NCBI RefSeq assembly: GCF_030813695.1
Contig: NZ_JAUSVA010000002.1
Coordinates: 3,410,001-3,474,000, forward strand
Reading direction: 5' to 3'
DNA from: Kitasatospora herbaricolor
GTDB taxonomy: Bacteria; Actinomycetota; Actinomycetes; Streptomycetales; Streptomycetaceae
Length of the DNA: 64,000 bases
Within the stretch, counting starts at the first letter, position 1, and each line of letters starts with the position of its first letter. Both the position numbers and the translations under genes were made by a program. Of the stretch, positions 23,811 through 32,809 are shown piece after piece. The notes beneath the pieces are model-generated. The model had not been told where the DNA came from. It did no database searches and was given only the letters and a program-made list of their open reading frames with translations.

Positions 23811-24878
23811 ATGCTCAAGCGCCGCCTGACCACCGTTCTCCTCACCCTCGCCGGCTGCGCCCTGGCCGGCACCGCCGCAGCCCCGGAGGCCGTCGCGCAC
23901 GGCTCCATGCAGAACCCGCTCAGCCGGGTCGAGGGCTGCTACCTGGAGGGTGCCGAGAACCCGAAGTCGGCCGCCTGCAAGGCCGCCGTCGCGGCCGGCG
24001 GCACGGCGGCGCTCTACGACTGGATGAGCCTGCGGATCGGCGACGCCGCCGGGCAGCACCGGGGACGGATCCCCGACGGCAAGCTCTGCAGCGCCGGCAA
24101 CGAGATGTACAAGGGGATGGACCTGGCCCGCGCCGACTGGCCGGCCACCAACCTCACCCCGGGCAGCGACTTCACCTTCAGGTTCCGGGCCACCGCCCCG
24201 CACAAGGGCACCTTCCAGCTGTTCCTCACCAACAGCAGCTACGACCCCGCCAAGCCGCTGGCCTGGTCGAACCTCGACGCCCAACCCTTCGTCACGGTCA
24301 CCGACCCGCAGCTCGTCGACGGCTCCTACGTACTGCCCGCCAAGATCCCCGCCGGGCGGACCGGACGCCAGCTGGTCTACGCGATCTGGCAGCGCTCGGA
24401 CAGCCCGGAGGCCTTCTACTCCTGCTCCGACGTGGTCTTCGACGGCAGCGGCAGCGCCCCCGGCAGCACCCCCGTCCCGCCGGCCGGTGCCGGCGGCGGC
24501 CACTCCCACCCGGCCACCCCGACCGCCCCGGGCACCCCCGGCGCCCCGACCGCCGGTGCCTCCGCCCCGGGCACCCCGCCCGCACCCGCCGTCCCCGGCG
24601 GCAGCACCGCCGTACCCGCCGCCGCGGCCGGCACCACCGACCCGGCCTCGGGGCCCGCCCCCGCCGCCGTGCTCGCCGCCGGCTCCACGGCCACCGCCGG
24701 CGCCGCGTCCGGCGCCGCCGACCCCAGCACCGTCGCCGACGCCGAGAAGCTCGCCCAGACCGGCTCCGACCGCTCGCTCGGCATCCTCGCCTCGATCGGA
24801 TCCGCCTTCCTGCTCGCCGGCGGCACCGTCTTCGCGCTGCGCCGCGGCCGCCGCACCCCCGGCGCCCACGCGCGCTGA
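23811..24878 (+). CDS. Cell-wall anchored AA10 lytic polysaccharide monooxygenase
   Basis: 355 aa; ATG with AAGGAG 10 nt upstream. The signal peptide ends PEAVA, exposing H30 as mature residue 1; H131 (APHKGTFQLF) is the second ligand of the copper histidine brace. The AA10 catalytic domain runs to about residue 225 (ending FYSCSDVVF). A Pro/Ala/Gly/Thr-rich linker of about 85 residues follows, then LAQTG (314-318), a hydrophobic helix and RRGRR, a class E sortase signal. AA10 enzymes oxidatively cleave chitin or cellulose. Wall anchoring, rather than secretion with a carbohydrate-binding module, points to action at the producer's own surface, as reported for a Streptomyces LPMO of this type. 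Confidence 0.9.
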   Translation: MLKRRLTTVLLTLAGCALAGTAAAPEAVAHGSMQNPLSRVEGCYLEGAENPKSAACKAAVAAGGTAALYDWMSLRIGDAAGQHRGRIPDGKLCSAGNEMYKGMDLARADWPATNLTPGSDFTFRFRATAPHKGTFQLFLTNSSYDPAKPLAWSNLDAQPFVTVTDPQLVDGSYVLPAKIPAGRTGRQLVYAIWQRSDSPEAFYSCSDVVFDGSGSAPGSTPVPPAGAGGGHSHPATPTAPGTPGAPTAGASAPGTPPAPAVPGGSTAVPAAAAGTTDPASGPAPAAVLAAGSTATAGAASGAADPSTVADAEKLAQTGSDRSLGILASIGSAFLLAGGTVFALRRGRRTPGAHAR

Positions 24879-24943
24879 AAACGCCGCCGCGGCCGTGGGG
24901 TGGCGGAGCGACGGGCGGCGGGCGCGGTGATTGAGTGGGACGC

Positions 24944-26017
24944 ATGACCACCCCGCCCCGCCCCCCGTTCCGTGTCGGCCTGGTCGGTTACGGCCTGGCC
25001 GGCTCCGCCTTCCACGCGCCGCTGATCGCCACCACCCCCGGGCTACGGCTGGAGGCCGTGGTCACCGCCAACCCGGAACGCCGCGAGAAGCTCCGCGCGG
25101 AACACCCCGACGCCCGGGCCCTCGACACCCCCGAGGCCCTGTTCGCCGACCCGGACGCCCTCGACCTGGTCGTCGTCGCCTCCCCCAACCGCACCCACGT
25201 CCCGCTGGCCAGGGCCGCGCTCACGGCCGGGCTGGCCACCGTGGTCGACAAGCCGCTGGCCGCCACCGCGGCCGCCGCGCTGGACCTCTGCGAGTTCGCC
25301 GAGAACCGCGGCGTCCTGCTGTCGGTCTTCCAGAACCGCCGCTGGGACGGCGACTTCCTGACCGCCCGCCACCTGGTGGAGACCGGCGCCCTCGGACGCG
25401 TGCACCGCTTCGAGTCCCGGTTCGAACGGTTCCGGCCCAAGCCCAAGGCCGGCTGGCGCGAACTGGCCGACCCGGCCGAGGCCGGCGGCACCCTCTACGA
25501 CCTCGGCAGCCACCTGGTCGACCAGGCCGTCGCCCTGTTCGGGCCGGTCGAGAGCGTGTACGCCGAGATCGACACCCGCCGGGACGGCGCCGTGGTCGAC
25601 GACGACTCCTTCCTCGCCCTCACCCACGACGGCGGCGTCCGCTCCCACCTGTGGACCAGCGCCGTCACCCCGCTGGTCGGCCCGCGCCTGCGGGTGCTCG
25701 GCGACCGCGCCGGGTACGTCAAGTTCGGCATGGACCCGCAGGAGGACGAGCTGAGGGCCGGTCACCGGCCCGACGGGGCCCGCCCCTGGGGCGCCGACGA
25801 CGAGGCCCACTTCGGCGCCTTCGGCACCAACGAGAACGCCGCGCCGCTCCGCACCCTCCCCGGCGACTACCCCGCCTACTACGCGGGCATCGCCGCCGCC
25901 CTGGCCGGCACCGCCCCGCCTCCGGTCGACCCCCGGGACGCGGTCACCACGCTGACCGTGCTGGAGGCGGCCCGCGCCAGCGCCGCCACCGGCACCGTCG
26001 TCAAGCTGCCCCGCTAG
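24944..26017 (+). CDS. Gfo/Idh/MocA family oxidoreductase
   Basis: 357 aa from ATG. N-terminal Rossmann fold VGLVGYGLAGSAFHAPLI binds NAD(P); VVDKPLAATAAAALDLCEFA carries the conserved EKP-like position as DKP, with its lysine. The C-terminal GFO_IDH_MocA_C domain includes GGTLYDLGSHLVDQAVALFG, where H is the usual catalytic base. Close relatives (YdgJ-like) oxidise inositols or sugar derivatives; the substrate is not inferable. It starts 65 bp after the LPMO but without evidence for a shared operon. Confidence 0.88.
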   Translation: MTTPPRPPFRVGLVGYGLAGSAFHAPLIATTPGLRLEAVVTANPERREKLRAEHPDARALDTPEALFADPDALDLVVVASPNRTHVPLARAALTAGLATVVDKPLAATAAAALDLCEFAENRGVLLSVFQNRRWDGDFLTARHLVETGALGRVHRFESRFERFRPKPKAGWRELADPAEAGGTLYDLGSHLVDQAVALFGPVESVYAEIDTRRDGAVVDDDSFLALTHDGGVRSHLWTSAVTPLVGPRLRVLGDRAGYVKFGMDPQEDELRAGHRPDGARPWGADDEAHFGAFGTNENAAPLRTLPGDYPAYYAGIAAALAGTAPPPVDPRDAVTTLTVLEAARASAATGTVVKLPR

Positions 26018-26041
26018 GCCGTCCCCGCGGCCCGGGCCGGG

Positions 26042-26464
26042 TCAGACCGCGATGACCTCGACCGCCGCGCCCAGCCCCCGGAAGTCAGCGATGTTGCGGG
26101 TGTACAGCGGCAGGCCGTTCGCCGAGGCCACGGCCGCGATCATCAGGTCGATCCGGCGCGGGCGCGGCTGGCGCCCCGCCGCGATGGTCAGCGCCACCAG
26201 GGTGCCGTACCGGGCGGCGGCGGCCGCGTCGAAGGGCAGCGGGTCGAAGTCCGCCGTCGCGGCCCCCAGCACCTCCAGCCGGGCCGAGCGGCTGAGCGGG
26301 TCACGGGCCATCGCGACACCCTGCTGCAGCTCCGCGAAGGTGATCGCGGTCAGCTCCGGGACGGCCGGCAGGTCCGCCGGGTCCAGCAGCGCCAGATCGA
26401 TGTAGACGCAGGTGTCCAGCACCCCGGCGGGACGGCGCCGGACCACCTTGCGGCGTTCAGCCAC
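26042..26464 (-). CDS. PIN-domain toxin (VapC-like ribonuclease)
   Basis: 140 aa, GTG start overlapping the antitoxin gene by 8 bases. PIN acidic residues are all present: D17 (LDTCVYID), E45 (ITFAELQQG), D106 ([11 protein letters not shown]) and D127 ([10 protein letters not shown]). VapC toxins cleave tRNA or rRNA with Mg2+. The pair is translationally coupled, antitoxin first, which is the usual order. A Phd/YefM antitoxin with a PIN toxin is a common actinobacterial combination. Confidence 0.9.
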   Translation of the reverse strand: MAERRKVVRRRPAGVLDTCVYIDLALLDPADLPAVPELTAITFAELQQGVAMARDPLSRSARLEVLGAATADFDPLPFDAAAAARYGTLVALTIAAGRQPRPRRIDLMIAAVASANGLPLYTRNIADFRGLGAAVEVIAV

Positions 26465-26738
26465 GGGGACGCTCGAACGGGTCGTCGTCCTCGCCGAGCA
26501 GGTCCTCGGAGCCGAAGATCTCCTCGGCCTCCTTGCGCATCTGCTGGTAGTCGACCCTGGGCAGCCGGCCGTGCCGGGCCACCAGCTCCTCCGCGCTCAG
26601 CCGCCGCCGGCCGGAGACCGGCCGCAGTTCGGCGACCTCGACGCCGTTACGGGTGATGTGGAACGTCTCGCCCGCCTCCACCGCGTCCATCACCGCGGCG
26701 GAGTTGTTGCGGAACTCGCGCTGGGTAATCGTCTTCAT
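26457..26738 (-). CDS. Phd/YefM-family antitoxin
   Basis: 93 aa from ATG with GGAGGG upstream. N-terminal [20 protein letters not shown] and [13 protein letters not shown] form the Phd fold that dimerises and binds DNA. The C-terminal 40 residues (acidic [18 protein letters not shown]) should wrap the toxin. Antitoxins of this family repress their own promoter; a palindromic operator lies immediately upstream. Confidence 0.9.
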   Translation of the reverse strand: MKTITQREFRNNSAAVMDAVEAGETFHITRNGVEVAELRPVSGRRRLSAEELVARHGRLPRVDYQQMRKEAEEIFGSEDLLGEDDDPFERPRG

Positions 26739-26746
26739 CCCTCCAC

Positions 26747-26776
26747 GGTAGCCCCGTGTAGCACCGATGGCTACAC
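26747..26776 (-). promoter_or_regulatory. Autoregulatory operator/promoter of the Phd-PIN module
   Basis: GTGTAGC (26756-26762) and GCTACAC (26770-26776) are perfect 7-bp inverted arms with a 7-nt spacer; a further GGTAGCC half-site is at 26747-26753. On the minus strand TTGCGG-N18-TACACG gives a promoter that the palindrome covers. Confidence 0.7.
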
Positions 26777-26899
26777 TCCCGCAACCGCTCGTGGGAACCG
26801 GCCCCGCACCCGTACCATCGTCCTCGACGACAGCACGCGCGGCCCCGCGCCCGCACCGCCCCGCCGACCGGCCGGGCCCGCACCAGGAGGAGGACGACG

Positions 26900-27193
26900 A
26901 TGACCTTGCTCGCCGCCCTGCTCGGACTCCTGCGAGTCCTCACCGGCGAACTGCTCACCGGCTCGTCCGGCCTGACCGCCGTCGCGGCCGCCGCCGCCCT
27001 GGTGCTGCTCTCCGGCGTCGTCGCCGGCACCCTCGCCACCGGCCGGCTGCTCGGCGCCCGCGCCCCGGCCGCCGTCCGCGACGGGACCCTGCGCCGCCAC
27101 GCGCTGCGCACCGCCTTCCTCCCGCAACGGGACCCGGACGCCCGCGGCCGCCGACGCCCCAGGGCACCGGGCGCGGCCCCGGCGGCCGCGTAA
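26900..27193 (+). CDS. Small membrane protein beside YidC (DUF6412-like)
   Basis: 97 aa from ATG with AGGAGGAGG upstream. Residues 1-50 form two hydrophobic segments ([14 protein letters not shown] and [20 protein letters not shown]); the rest is basic ([23 protein letters not shown]). It resembles the small proteins (DUF6412) that sit directly 5' of a second YidC gene in Streptomyces, 75 bp away here. Function unknown; a role in YidC-dependent membrane insertion is guesswork. Confidence 0.55.
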   Translation: MTLLAALLGLLRVLTGELLTGSSGLTAVAAAAALVLLSGVVAGTLATGRLLGARAPAAVRDGTLRRHALRTAFLPQRDPDARGRRRPRAPGAAPAAA

Positions 27194-27268
27194 CCACCCC
27201 ACCGCACCAGCTCGCGGCCGTCCTCCGCCGACCTCTCGATCCCGAGACCCCGGAGGGCTCTCCTCACC

Positions 27269-28207
27269 ATGTCCGTCCTGTCGATCCTCGACCCGGCGGT
27301 GGGCCTGGCCCACACCGCCGTGTCCGCGCTCGCGCACGTCCTGCCGACCGCCGCCGCGATCATCCTGTTCACCGTCTGCGTCCGGCTCGCCCTGCACCCG
27401 CTGGCCCGGGCCGCCGCCCGCGGCGAGAAGGCCCGCACCAGGCTCGCCCCGCAGGTGGCGGAGCTGAACCGCAAGCACAAGGGCAAGCCGGAGAAGCTCA
27501 AGGAGGCGCTCGCCGAGCTGTACCGGGAGGAGAAGGCGTCACCGTTCGCCGGATGCCTGCCGATGCTCGTGCAGATCCCGTTCTTCTCGGTGATGTACCG
27601 GCTCTTCACCACGCCCAACGACCTGCTCGACCACACCGTCCTCGGCGTCCCGCTCGGCATGCACGTGAGCGGCGCGCACGGCCCGGCGCAGCTGGCGGTG
27701 TTCGGCGTCCTGTACGCGGCGCTGGCGGCCGTCGGCTACGCCAACTTCCGCCGGGCCCGGCGCACCGGCCTGCCCGGCGCCACCACCGCGGCGGGCGCCG
27801 CACCGGCCCCCGGGGCGGCGCTGCTCCCGTACCTGTCCTTCGGCACGGTGCTGTTCGCCGCGCTCGTGCCGCTGGCGGCCGGGCTCTACCTGGTCACCAC
27901 CACCGCCTGGAGCTCCGCCGAGCGCGCGTGGCTGCACCGCGGCACCCCGGCACCGGCGCTGCCGGCCGCACCGGAGGCCGGGCCGGAGCAGCCCGTGAAG
28001 CTCGCCAAGCCCGTGCGGAACACGAAGGCGGCGCGGGGCGCGAAGCCCGGCGCGCCCGCCCGGGCGGGCGCGACCGGTGGGGCGGGCGCCGCGAAGGTCC
28101 CGGGGGCCAGGAAGGCGCCCCGGGCCGCCAGGCCCTCCGCCGGCAACGTCAGGGCGGCCGGCGCCGGCAAGGCGGCCGAGCCGGCCGGGGCCGCGGAGTC
28201 CGGCTGA
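27269..28207 (+). CDS. YidC/Oxa1-family membrane protein insertase
   Basis: 312 aa from ATG with GGAGGG upstream. The 60KD_IMP core is present: a helix rich in LPTAAAIILFTVCVRLALHP with its conserved Arg, the cytoplasmic hairpin LAPQVAELNRKHKGKPEKL...EEKASPFAGCLPMLVQIPFF, and later helices ending LVTTTAWSSAERAW. The last about 95 residues are a Lys/Arg/Ala-rich tail that could bind ribosomes. It inserts membrane proteins with or without SecYEG. It is not next to rpmH and rnpA, so it is probably the accessory paralogue. Confidence 0.88.
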   Translation: MSVLSILDPAVGLAHTAVSALAHVLPTAAAIILFTVCVRLALHPLARAAARGEKARTRLAPQVAELNRKHKGKPEKLKEALAELYREEKASPFAGCLPMLVQIPFFSVMYRLFTTPNDLLDHTVLGVPLGMHVSGAHGPAQLAVFGVLYAALAAVGYANFRRARRTGLPGATTAAGAAPAPGAALLPYLSFGTVLFAALVPLAAGLYLVTTTAWSSAERAWLHRGTPAPALPAAPEAGPEQPVKLAKPVRNTKAARGAKPGAPARAGATGGAGAAKVPGARKAPRAARPSAGNVRAAGAGKAAEPAGAAESG

Positions 28208-28213
28208 CGCGGC

Positions 28214-28246
28214 GGTGGGCCCGCCCCCGTGCGGGGCAGGCCCACC
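28214..28246. terminator. Bidirectional terminator yidC / deaminase
   Basis: GGTGGGCC and GGCCCACC are perfect 8-bp arms, with an inner CCCC/GGGG pair, placed between two convergent genes. Confidence 0.65.
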
Positions 28247-28295
28247 GGGGCCGGACGGGACGTGCCCGACGGGACTGCCGGACGGGGCCCGGGGC

Positions 28296-29339
28296 TCAGC
28301 CCCGGGTCCACCCCGCCAGGTAGGCGTCGATCTCGCCGGCCAGCCTGGTCTTGCCGGCGGTGTCCAGGAAGGACGCCTCGACGGCGTTCTTCGCCAGCCC
28401 GGCGACACCGGCCTCGTCGAGGCCGAGCAGTCGGGCCGCGACGCCGTACTCGGTGTTCAGGTCGGTGCCGAACATCGGCGGGTCGTCACTGTTCACGGTG
28501 ACCAGCAGCCCGGCGTCGACCATCTGCCGGATCGGGTGCTCCTCCATCCGCTCCACCACCCGGGTGGCGAGGTTGGAGGTGGGGCAGACCTCCAGCGGGA
28601 TCCGGTGCTCGCCCAGCCAGTCGACCAGCGCCGGGTCCTTCACCGACTGGGTGCCGTGGCCGATCCGCTCCGCGCCGAGCAGCCGCACGGCGTCCCAGAC
28701 GGTCTCCGGGCCGGTGCTCTCACCGGCGTGCGGCACGCTGTGCAGGCCGGCCGCCCGGGCCCGGTCGAAGTACGGCTTGAACTGCGGGCGGGGCACACCG
28801 ATCTCGGGGCCGCCCAGGCCGAAGCTGACCAGGCCCTCGGGGGCGAGGTCGACGGCGAGCCGGGTGGTCTCCTCGGCGGAGGCGAGGCCCGCCTCGCCCG
28901 GGATGTCGAAGCACCAGCGGAGCACCACGCCGAGGTCCTTCTCGGCCGACTTGCGGGCGTCCTCGATCGCCTCCATGAAGGCGACGTCGGGGATGCCCCG
29001 GCGGACCGAGGAGTACGGCGTGACGGTCAGCTCGGCGTAGCGGATCTGCTGGCGGGCCATGTCCTCGGCGACGCCGTAGGTCAGCGCCCGGACGTCCTCG
29101 GCGTCGCGGATCAGGTCGACGACGCTGAGGTAGACCTCGATGAAGTGGGCGAAGTCGGTGAAGGTGAAGTACTCGGCGAGCGCGGCCGGGTCGGTCGGCA
29201 CCTTCGAGCCGCGGTGGCGGGCGGCCAGTTCGGCGACCACCCGGGGTGAGGCCGATCCGACGTGGTGGACGTGCAGCTCCGCCTTGGGCATGCCCGCGAT
29301 GAACGCCTCGATGCCGCTCTTCCCGTCCGGCTGGACCAC
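28296..29339 (-). CDS. Adenosine deaminase family; possibly aminodeoxyfutalosine deaminase
   Basis: 347 aa, GTG start. Metal and catalytic motifs of the family are intact: HVHHVG (H23, H25), SVPHAGES, RIGHGTQS and TVNSDDPPMFG. The N-terminus KAELHVHHVGSASPRVV lacks the LHLEG seen in ordinary adenosine deaminases and in my memory is closer to the S. coelicolor protein Sco5662, shown to deaminate 6-amino-6-deoxyfutalosine in menaquinone synthesis. The substrate assignment is therefore tentative; the fold assignment is firm. No other futalosine gene is adjacent. Confidence 0.8.
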   Translation of the reverse strand: MVQPDGKSGIEAFIAGMPKAELHVHHVGSASPRVVAELAARHRGSKVPTDPAALAEYFTFTDFAHFIEVYLSVVDLIRDAEDVRALTYGVAEDMARQQIRYAELTVTPYSSVRRGIPDVAFMEAIEDARKSAEKDLGVVLRWCFDIPGEAGLASAEETTRLAVDLAPEGLVSFGLGGPEIGVPRPQFKPYFDRARAAGLHSVPHAGESTGPETVWDAVRLLGAERIGHGTQSVKDPALVDWLGEHRIPLEVCPTSNLATRVVERMEEHPIRQMVDAGLLVTVNSDDPPMFGTDLNTEYGVAARLLGLDEAGVAGLAKNAVEASFLDTAGKTRLAGEIDAYLAGWTRG

Positions 29340-29439
29340 GGTGTGACTCTCTCTCTACGCGCGTCTCATCAGTTCCCGCAAGGCTACGCGAGCCTCCCGC
29401 GGCACCGGGAACGCACGCGCCACGGCGGGTGCGCCGGGC

Positions 29440-30735
29440 TCAGCCGCCGAGGGCCACCGCGACCGTGTGGATCAGCAGGCCGGCCAGGGCGCCGACCACC
29501 GTGCCGTTGATCCGGATGAACTGGAGGTCCCGGCCGACGTTGGCCTCGATCTTGCGGGAGGCGTCCTCGGCGTTCCAGCCGGCGACCGTCTCGGAGATCA
29601 GCGAGGTGATCTCGTCCCGGTAGGTGTCCACCACGTACTGCGCGGCGTCCTGCAGCCAGGTGTCGGCCTTGCCCTGCAACCGGGTGTCGGTGGCCAGCCG
29701 GGCGCCGAAGTCGCGGACGCCCCGGGTGATGCGCAGCCGCAGTTCGCTGTCCTCGTCCTCGGCGGCGGTCATCACCAGCGAGCGGACGGCGGCCCAGGTG
29801 GAGGCGATCAGGTCCTGCACCTCGGCGCGGGCGAGCAGGTCGGCCTTGGCGCGCTCCACCCGGGCGATGGTCTCCGGGTCCTGCTGGAGCTCGGCGGCGA
29901 AGTCGGCGAGGAAGTTGTCGACGGCCCCCCGGGCCGGGTGCAGCGGGTCGTCCCGGATGTCGGTGACGAACCGCATCAGCTCCTTGTAGACCCGCTCGCC
30001 GACCTGGTGGTCGATGAACCGGGGCGTCCAGCCGGGGGTCTTCTGGGTGACCCGCTGGACGACCTCCTCGTGGTTCTCGGTCAGCCAGTCGTGCACCCGG
30101 ACGGCCACCAGGTCCACCACCCCGTGGTGGCCGCCGTCGGCGACCACCTTGCCGAGCATCCGGCCCATCGGCTCGGCCACCGAGGTCGCCGACGCCCGCC
30201 GGGTGACGGCCTCGCTGACCACCGCCTGGACGTCCTCGTCCCGCAGCACCGCGAGCAGTCCGCGCAGCGCCGCCGAGGCCTCCTTGGTGACCCGCTCGGC
30301 GCTGCCCGGGGCGGCCAGCCACTCGCCGAGGCGCCGGGCGATGCCCAGCGCGGCCAGCCGGCGGCGGACCACCTGGCCGGAGAGGAAGTTGTCGCCCACG
30401 AAGTCGCCCAGGGACTTGCCGAAGGCGTCCTTCTTGGTCGGGATGATCGCGGTGTGCGGGATGGGCAGGCCGAACGGGCGGCGGAACAGCGCGGTCACCG
30501 CGAACCAGTCGGCGAGCGCGCCCACCATGCCGGCCTCGGCGGCCGCCGCCAGATAGCCGGCCCAGGCGCCGGCACCGGAGGCCTTCGCCCAGGTCGCCAG
30601 GGCGAAGACCAGGCTCGCGAAGGCCAGCAGGCCGGTCGCGATGGCCTTCATCCGCCGCACGCCGCGGCTCTTCTCCTCGTCGGCCGCGGTGAACCTCACA
30701 CCGGGGCCCGCTCCGTCGGACGCTTCGTCGCTCAC
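29440..30735 (-). CDS. DUF445 family membrane protein (YjiN-like)
   Basis: 431 aa, GTG start. Two N-terminal hydrophobic segments are followed by GMVGALADWFAVTALFRRP and PHTAIIPTKKDAFGKSLGDF, the DUF445 signature, then a long charged helical region and a final hydrophobic helix with INGTVVGALAGLLIHTVAVAL. Topology suggests a coiled, membrane-associated protein with both ends in the membrane. Function unknown. It lies 100 bp upstream of, and on the same strand as, the deaminase. Confidence 0.85.
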   Translation of the reverse strand: MSDEASDGAGPGVRFTAADEEKSRGVRRMKAIATGLLAFASLVFALATWAKASGAGAWAGYLAAAAEAGMVGALADWFAVTALFRRPFGLPIPHTAIIPTKKDAFGKSLGDFVGDNFLSGQVVRRRLAALGIARRLGEWLAAPGSAERVTKEASAALRGLLAVLRDEDVQAVVSEAVTRRASATSVAEPMGRMLGKVVADGGHHGVVDLVAVRVHDWLTENHEEVVQRVTQKTPGWTPRFIDHQVGERVYKELMRFVTDIRDDPLHPARGAVDNFLADFAAELQQDPETIARVERAKADLLARAEVQDLIASTWAAVRSLVMTAAEDEDSELRLRITRGVRDFGARLATDTRLQGKADTWLQDAAQYVVDTYRDEITSLISETVAGWNAEDASRKIEANVGRDLQFIRINGTVVGALAGLLIHTVAVALGG

Positions 30736-30891
30736 CCCGCCAGTCTGCCCCGTACCCGGCGCGCGTGATCCTCCCCACCCCTCCCCCGCGCGCCGTGCGC
30801 CCCGCGGGCCCCGTCGCGCCGGACCCGGATGAACGGCCGTCAGGCGGCCCCGGACCTGCCGGGGCCGCCCGCGGGCCGGGGTGGGGCCGGC

Positions 30892-31851
30892 TCAGCCGAT
30901 CGCCACCCGGGCGTACATCTTGGCGATCACGTCCTCGATGGCCGGCTCGCGGACCGAAAGGTCGACCAGGGGGTAGCGCTCCGCGACCGCGGCCACCACC
31001 GGCGCGGCGCTCTGCTGCGCGGGGAAGGCCAGCCACTGGCGCGGCCCGTCCACCTTGACCACCCGGGCGCCGGGCACGTCGATCGGCGGGCGGGCCTCGG
31101 CGAGGTCGACCACCAGGGTGCGTTCGCTCATCCCCACCGCGTGCAGCCCGGCCAGGTCGCCGTCGTGCACCAGCCGGCCGTGGTCGATCACCATGACCCG
31201 GTCGCAGAGCTGCTCGATGTCCACCAGGTCGTGGGTGGTGAGGAGCACGGTGGTGCCCTGCTCGCGGTTGACCTGGCGCAGGAACTCCCGGACCCGTCCC
31301 TTGCTGACCACGTCCAGGCCGATGGTCGGCTCGTCCAGGTAGAGCACCTGCGGGTCGTGCAGCAGCGCGGCGGCGAGGTCGCCGCGCATCCGCTGGCCCA
31401 GCGAGAGCTGGCGCACCGGGGTGTCCAGCAGGCCGCCGAGTTCGAGGAGTTCGACGCAGCGGGCCAGGTTGGCCCGGTAGCGGGCGTCGGGGATGCGGTA
31501 GATCCGGCGGGCCAGCTCGTAGGAGTCGCGCAGCGGGAGGTCCCACCAGAGGGTGGTGCGCTGGCCGAAGACCACGCCGATCCGGCGGGCGAGCGCGGTG
31601 CGCTCCCGGGCCGGGTCGACACCGGCCACCCGCAGTTGTCCGGAGGAGGGGACGAGGATGCCGGTGAGCATCTTGATGGTGGTGGACTTCCCGGCGCCGT
31701 TGGGGCCGATGTAGCCGACACAGGCGCCGGCCTCGATGTCGAAGGTCAGCCCGTCCACGGCGTGGACCTCGCGTTTCTCGCGCCGCAGTCGGCCGGTACG
31801 CGTGCGGACGGTGAAGCTGCGGCGGACGTCGTCGAGTTCGATCAGTGCCAT
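30892..31851 (-). CDS. ABC-2 type exporter, ATP-binding protein
   Basis: 319 aa from ATG. Walker A GPNGAGKST, Q-loop VVFGQRTTLWW, signature LSLGQRMRGDL, Walker B VLYLDEPTIGLD and switch His TTHDL are complete. A C-terminal domain of about 80 residues follows, as in the COG4586 group. It is the third gene of a three-gene operon (permease, permease, ATPase) reading leftward. Substrate is unknown; COG4586/4587/3694 systems are uncharacterised in general. Confidence 0.93.
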   Translation of the reverse strand: MALIELDDVRRSFTVRTRTGRLRREKREVHAVDGLTFDIEAGACVGYIGPNGAGKSTTIKMLTGILVPSSGQLRVAGVDPARERTALARRIGVVFGQRTTLWWDLPLRDSYELARRIYRIPDARYRANLARCVELLELGGLLDTPVRQLSLGQRMRGDLAAALLHDPQVLYLDEPTIGLDVVSKGRVREFLRQVNREQGTTVLLTTHDLVDIEQLCDRVMVIDHGRLVHDGDLAGLHAVGMSERTLVVDLAEARPPIDVPGARVVKVDGPRQWLAFPAQQSAAPVVAAVAERYPLVDLSVREPAIEDVIAKMYARVAIG

Positions 31852-31957
31852 GCCTGGGTCCTTTCGCTGGGCCGGCGGTGCTGGAGCCGGCTTCGGGGGG
31901 TGCTGGAGAGCGGTGCCGGGTGCTGAAGGGCGGTGGTGGGGCGTGTGCCGGGGGCGG

Positions 31958-32809
31958 TCAGCTGCCGGTGCCCCGGTAGGCCCGCAGCCCGGCCCGCCAG
32001 AGCAGCCCCGCCACGTAGGCGCAGAGCGCGGCGGCCACCGGCGAGGCGTACTGGAAGGCGGCGGGTAGTCCGAGCGGGTCGGGGCGGTCGAGGATCCGCA
32101 GGGCGGGCAGCCAGTTGACGAAGGCCAGCGGGATCCCGAACACGACCCCGGCCACCAGCTCCTTGGCGAAGATCGTCGGCGGGTAGTGCAGCAGCGTGGC
32201 GCCGCCGTAGGTGAAGGAGTTCTGGATCTCCTTGGCCTCGCCCCACCAGAACTGCAGGGTGGCGAAGCCGATGAAGAGCGCCGAGAAGATGACCGTCCCG
32301 CAGAGCAGCAGGACGGGCACCAGCAGCACGCGGTCCCAGGTCCACGCCACGTCCAGCGCGGTCAGTGACCAGGCCAGCACGGCGGCGGCCTGCACCGGGC
32401 GGCCGAGCCGGCGCAGCGAGAACCGCTCGGCGCAGAGCTGGGCGAGCGCGGGGGCGGGCCGGATCAGCATGGTGTCGAGGGTGCCGGCGCGGATCCGCGC
32501 GCCGAGCGCGTCGGTGCTGCCGACGAAGAGGTTGGCCATGCCGAGGGCGATGCCGGACGTCCCGTAGAGGAAGCCCAGTTCGGGCAGGGTCCAGCCGCCG
32601 AGCTGGTCGGTGTGCTGGAACATCAGCACCACCACCAGGAAGTCGAGCGAGGTGATCATGATGTTGGCGGCGAGCATCAGCACGAACGAGGCCCGGTAGG
32701 ACATCACCGCCCTGGTCCACATCCCGGCCATCAGCCACCAGGCCCGCACCGACCAGCGGGCGCGCTCCAGCAGGCTGTCGGCCCCGGCTCCGGTCACGGT
32801 GTCAGCCAC
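31958..32809 (-). CDS. ABC-2 family permease (COG3694-like)
   Basis: 283 aa. The GTG at 32809 overlaps the upstream permease stop by 8 bases (GTGGCTGA), indicating translational coupling. Six hydrophobic segments are evident, including SFVLMLAANIMITSLDFLVV and VLLVPVLLLCGTVIFSALFI; the motif AGTLDTMLIRPAP is typical of these permeases. It should pair with the preceding permease to form the exporter channel. Confidence 0.85.
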   Translation of the reverse strand: MADTVTGAGADSLLERARWSVRAWWLMAGMWTRAVMSYRASFVLMLAANIMITSLDFLVVVLMFQHTDQLGGWTLPELGFLYGTSGIALGMANLFVGSTDALGARIRAGTLDTMLIRPAPALAQLCAERFSLRRLGRPVQAAAVLAWSLTALDVAWTWDRVLLVPVLLLCGTVIFSALFIGFATLQFWWGEAKEIQNSFTYGGATLLHYPPTIFAKELVAGVVFGIPLAFVNWLPALRILDRPDPLGLPAAFQYASPVAAALCAYVAGLLWRAGLRAYRGTGS

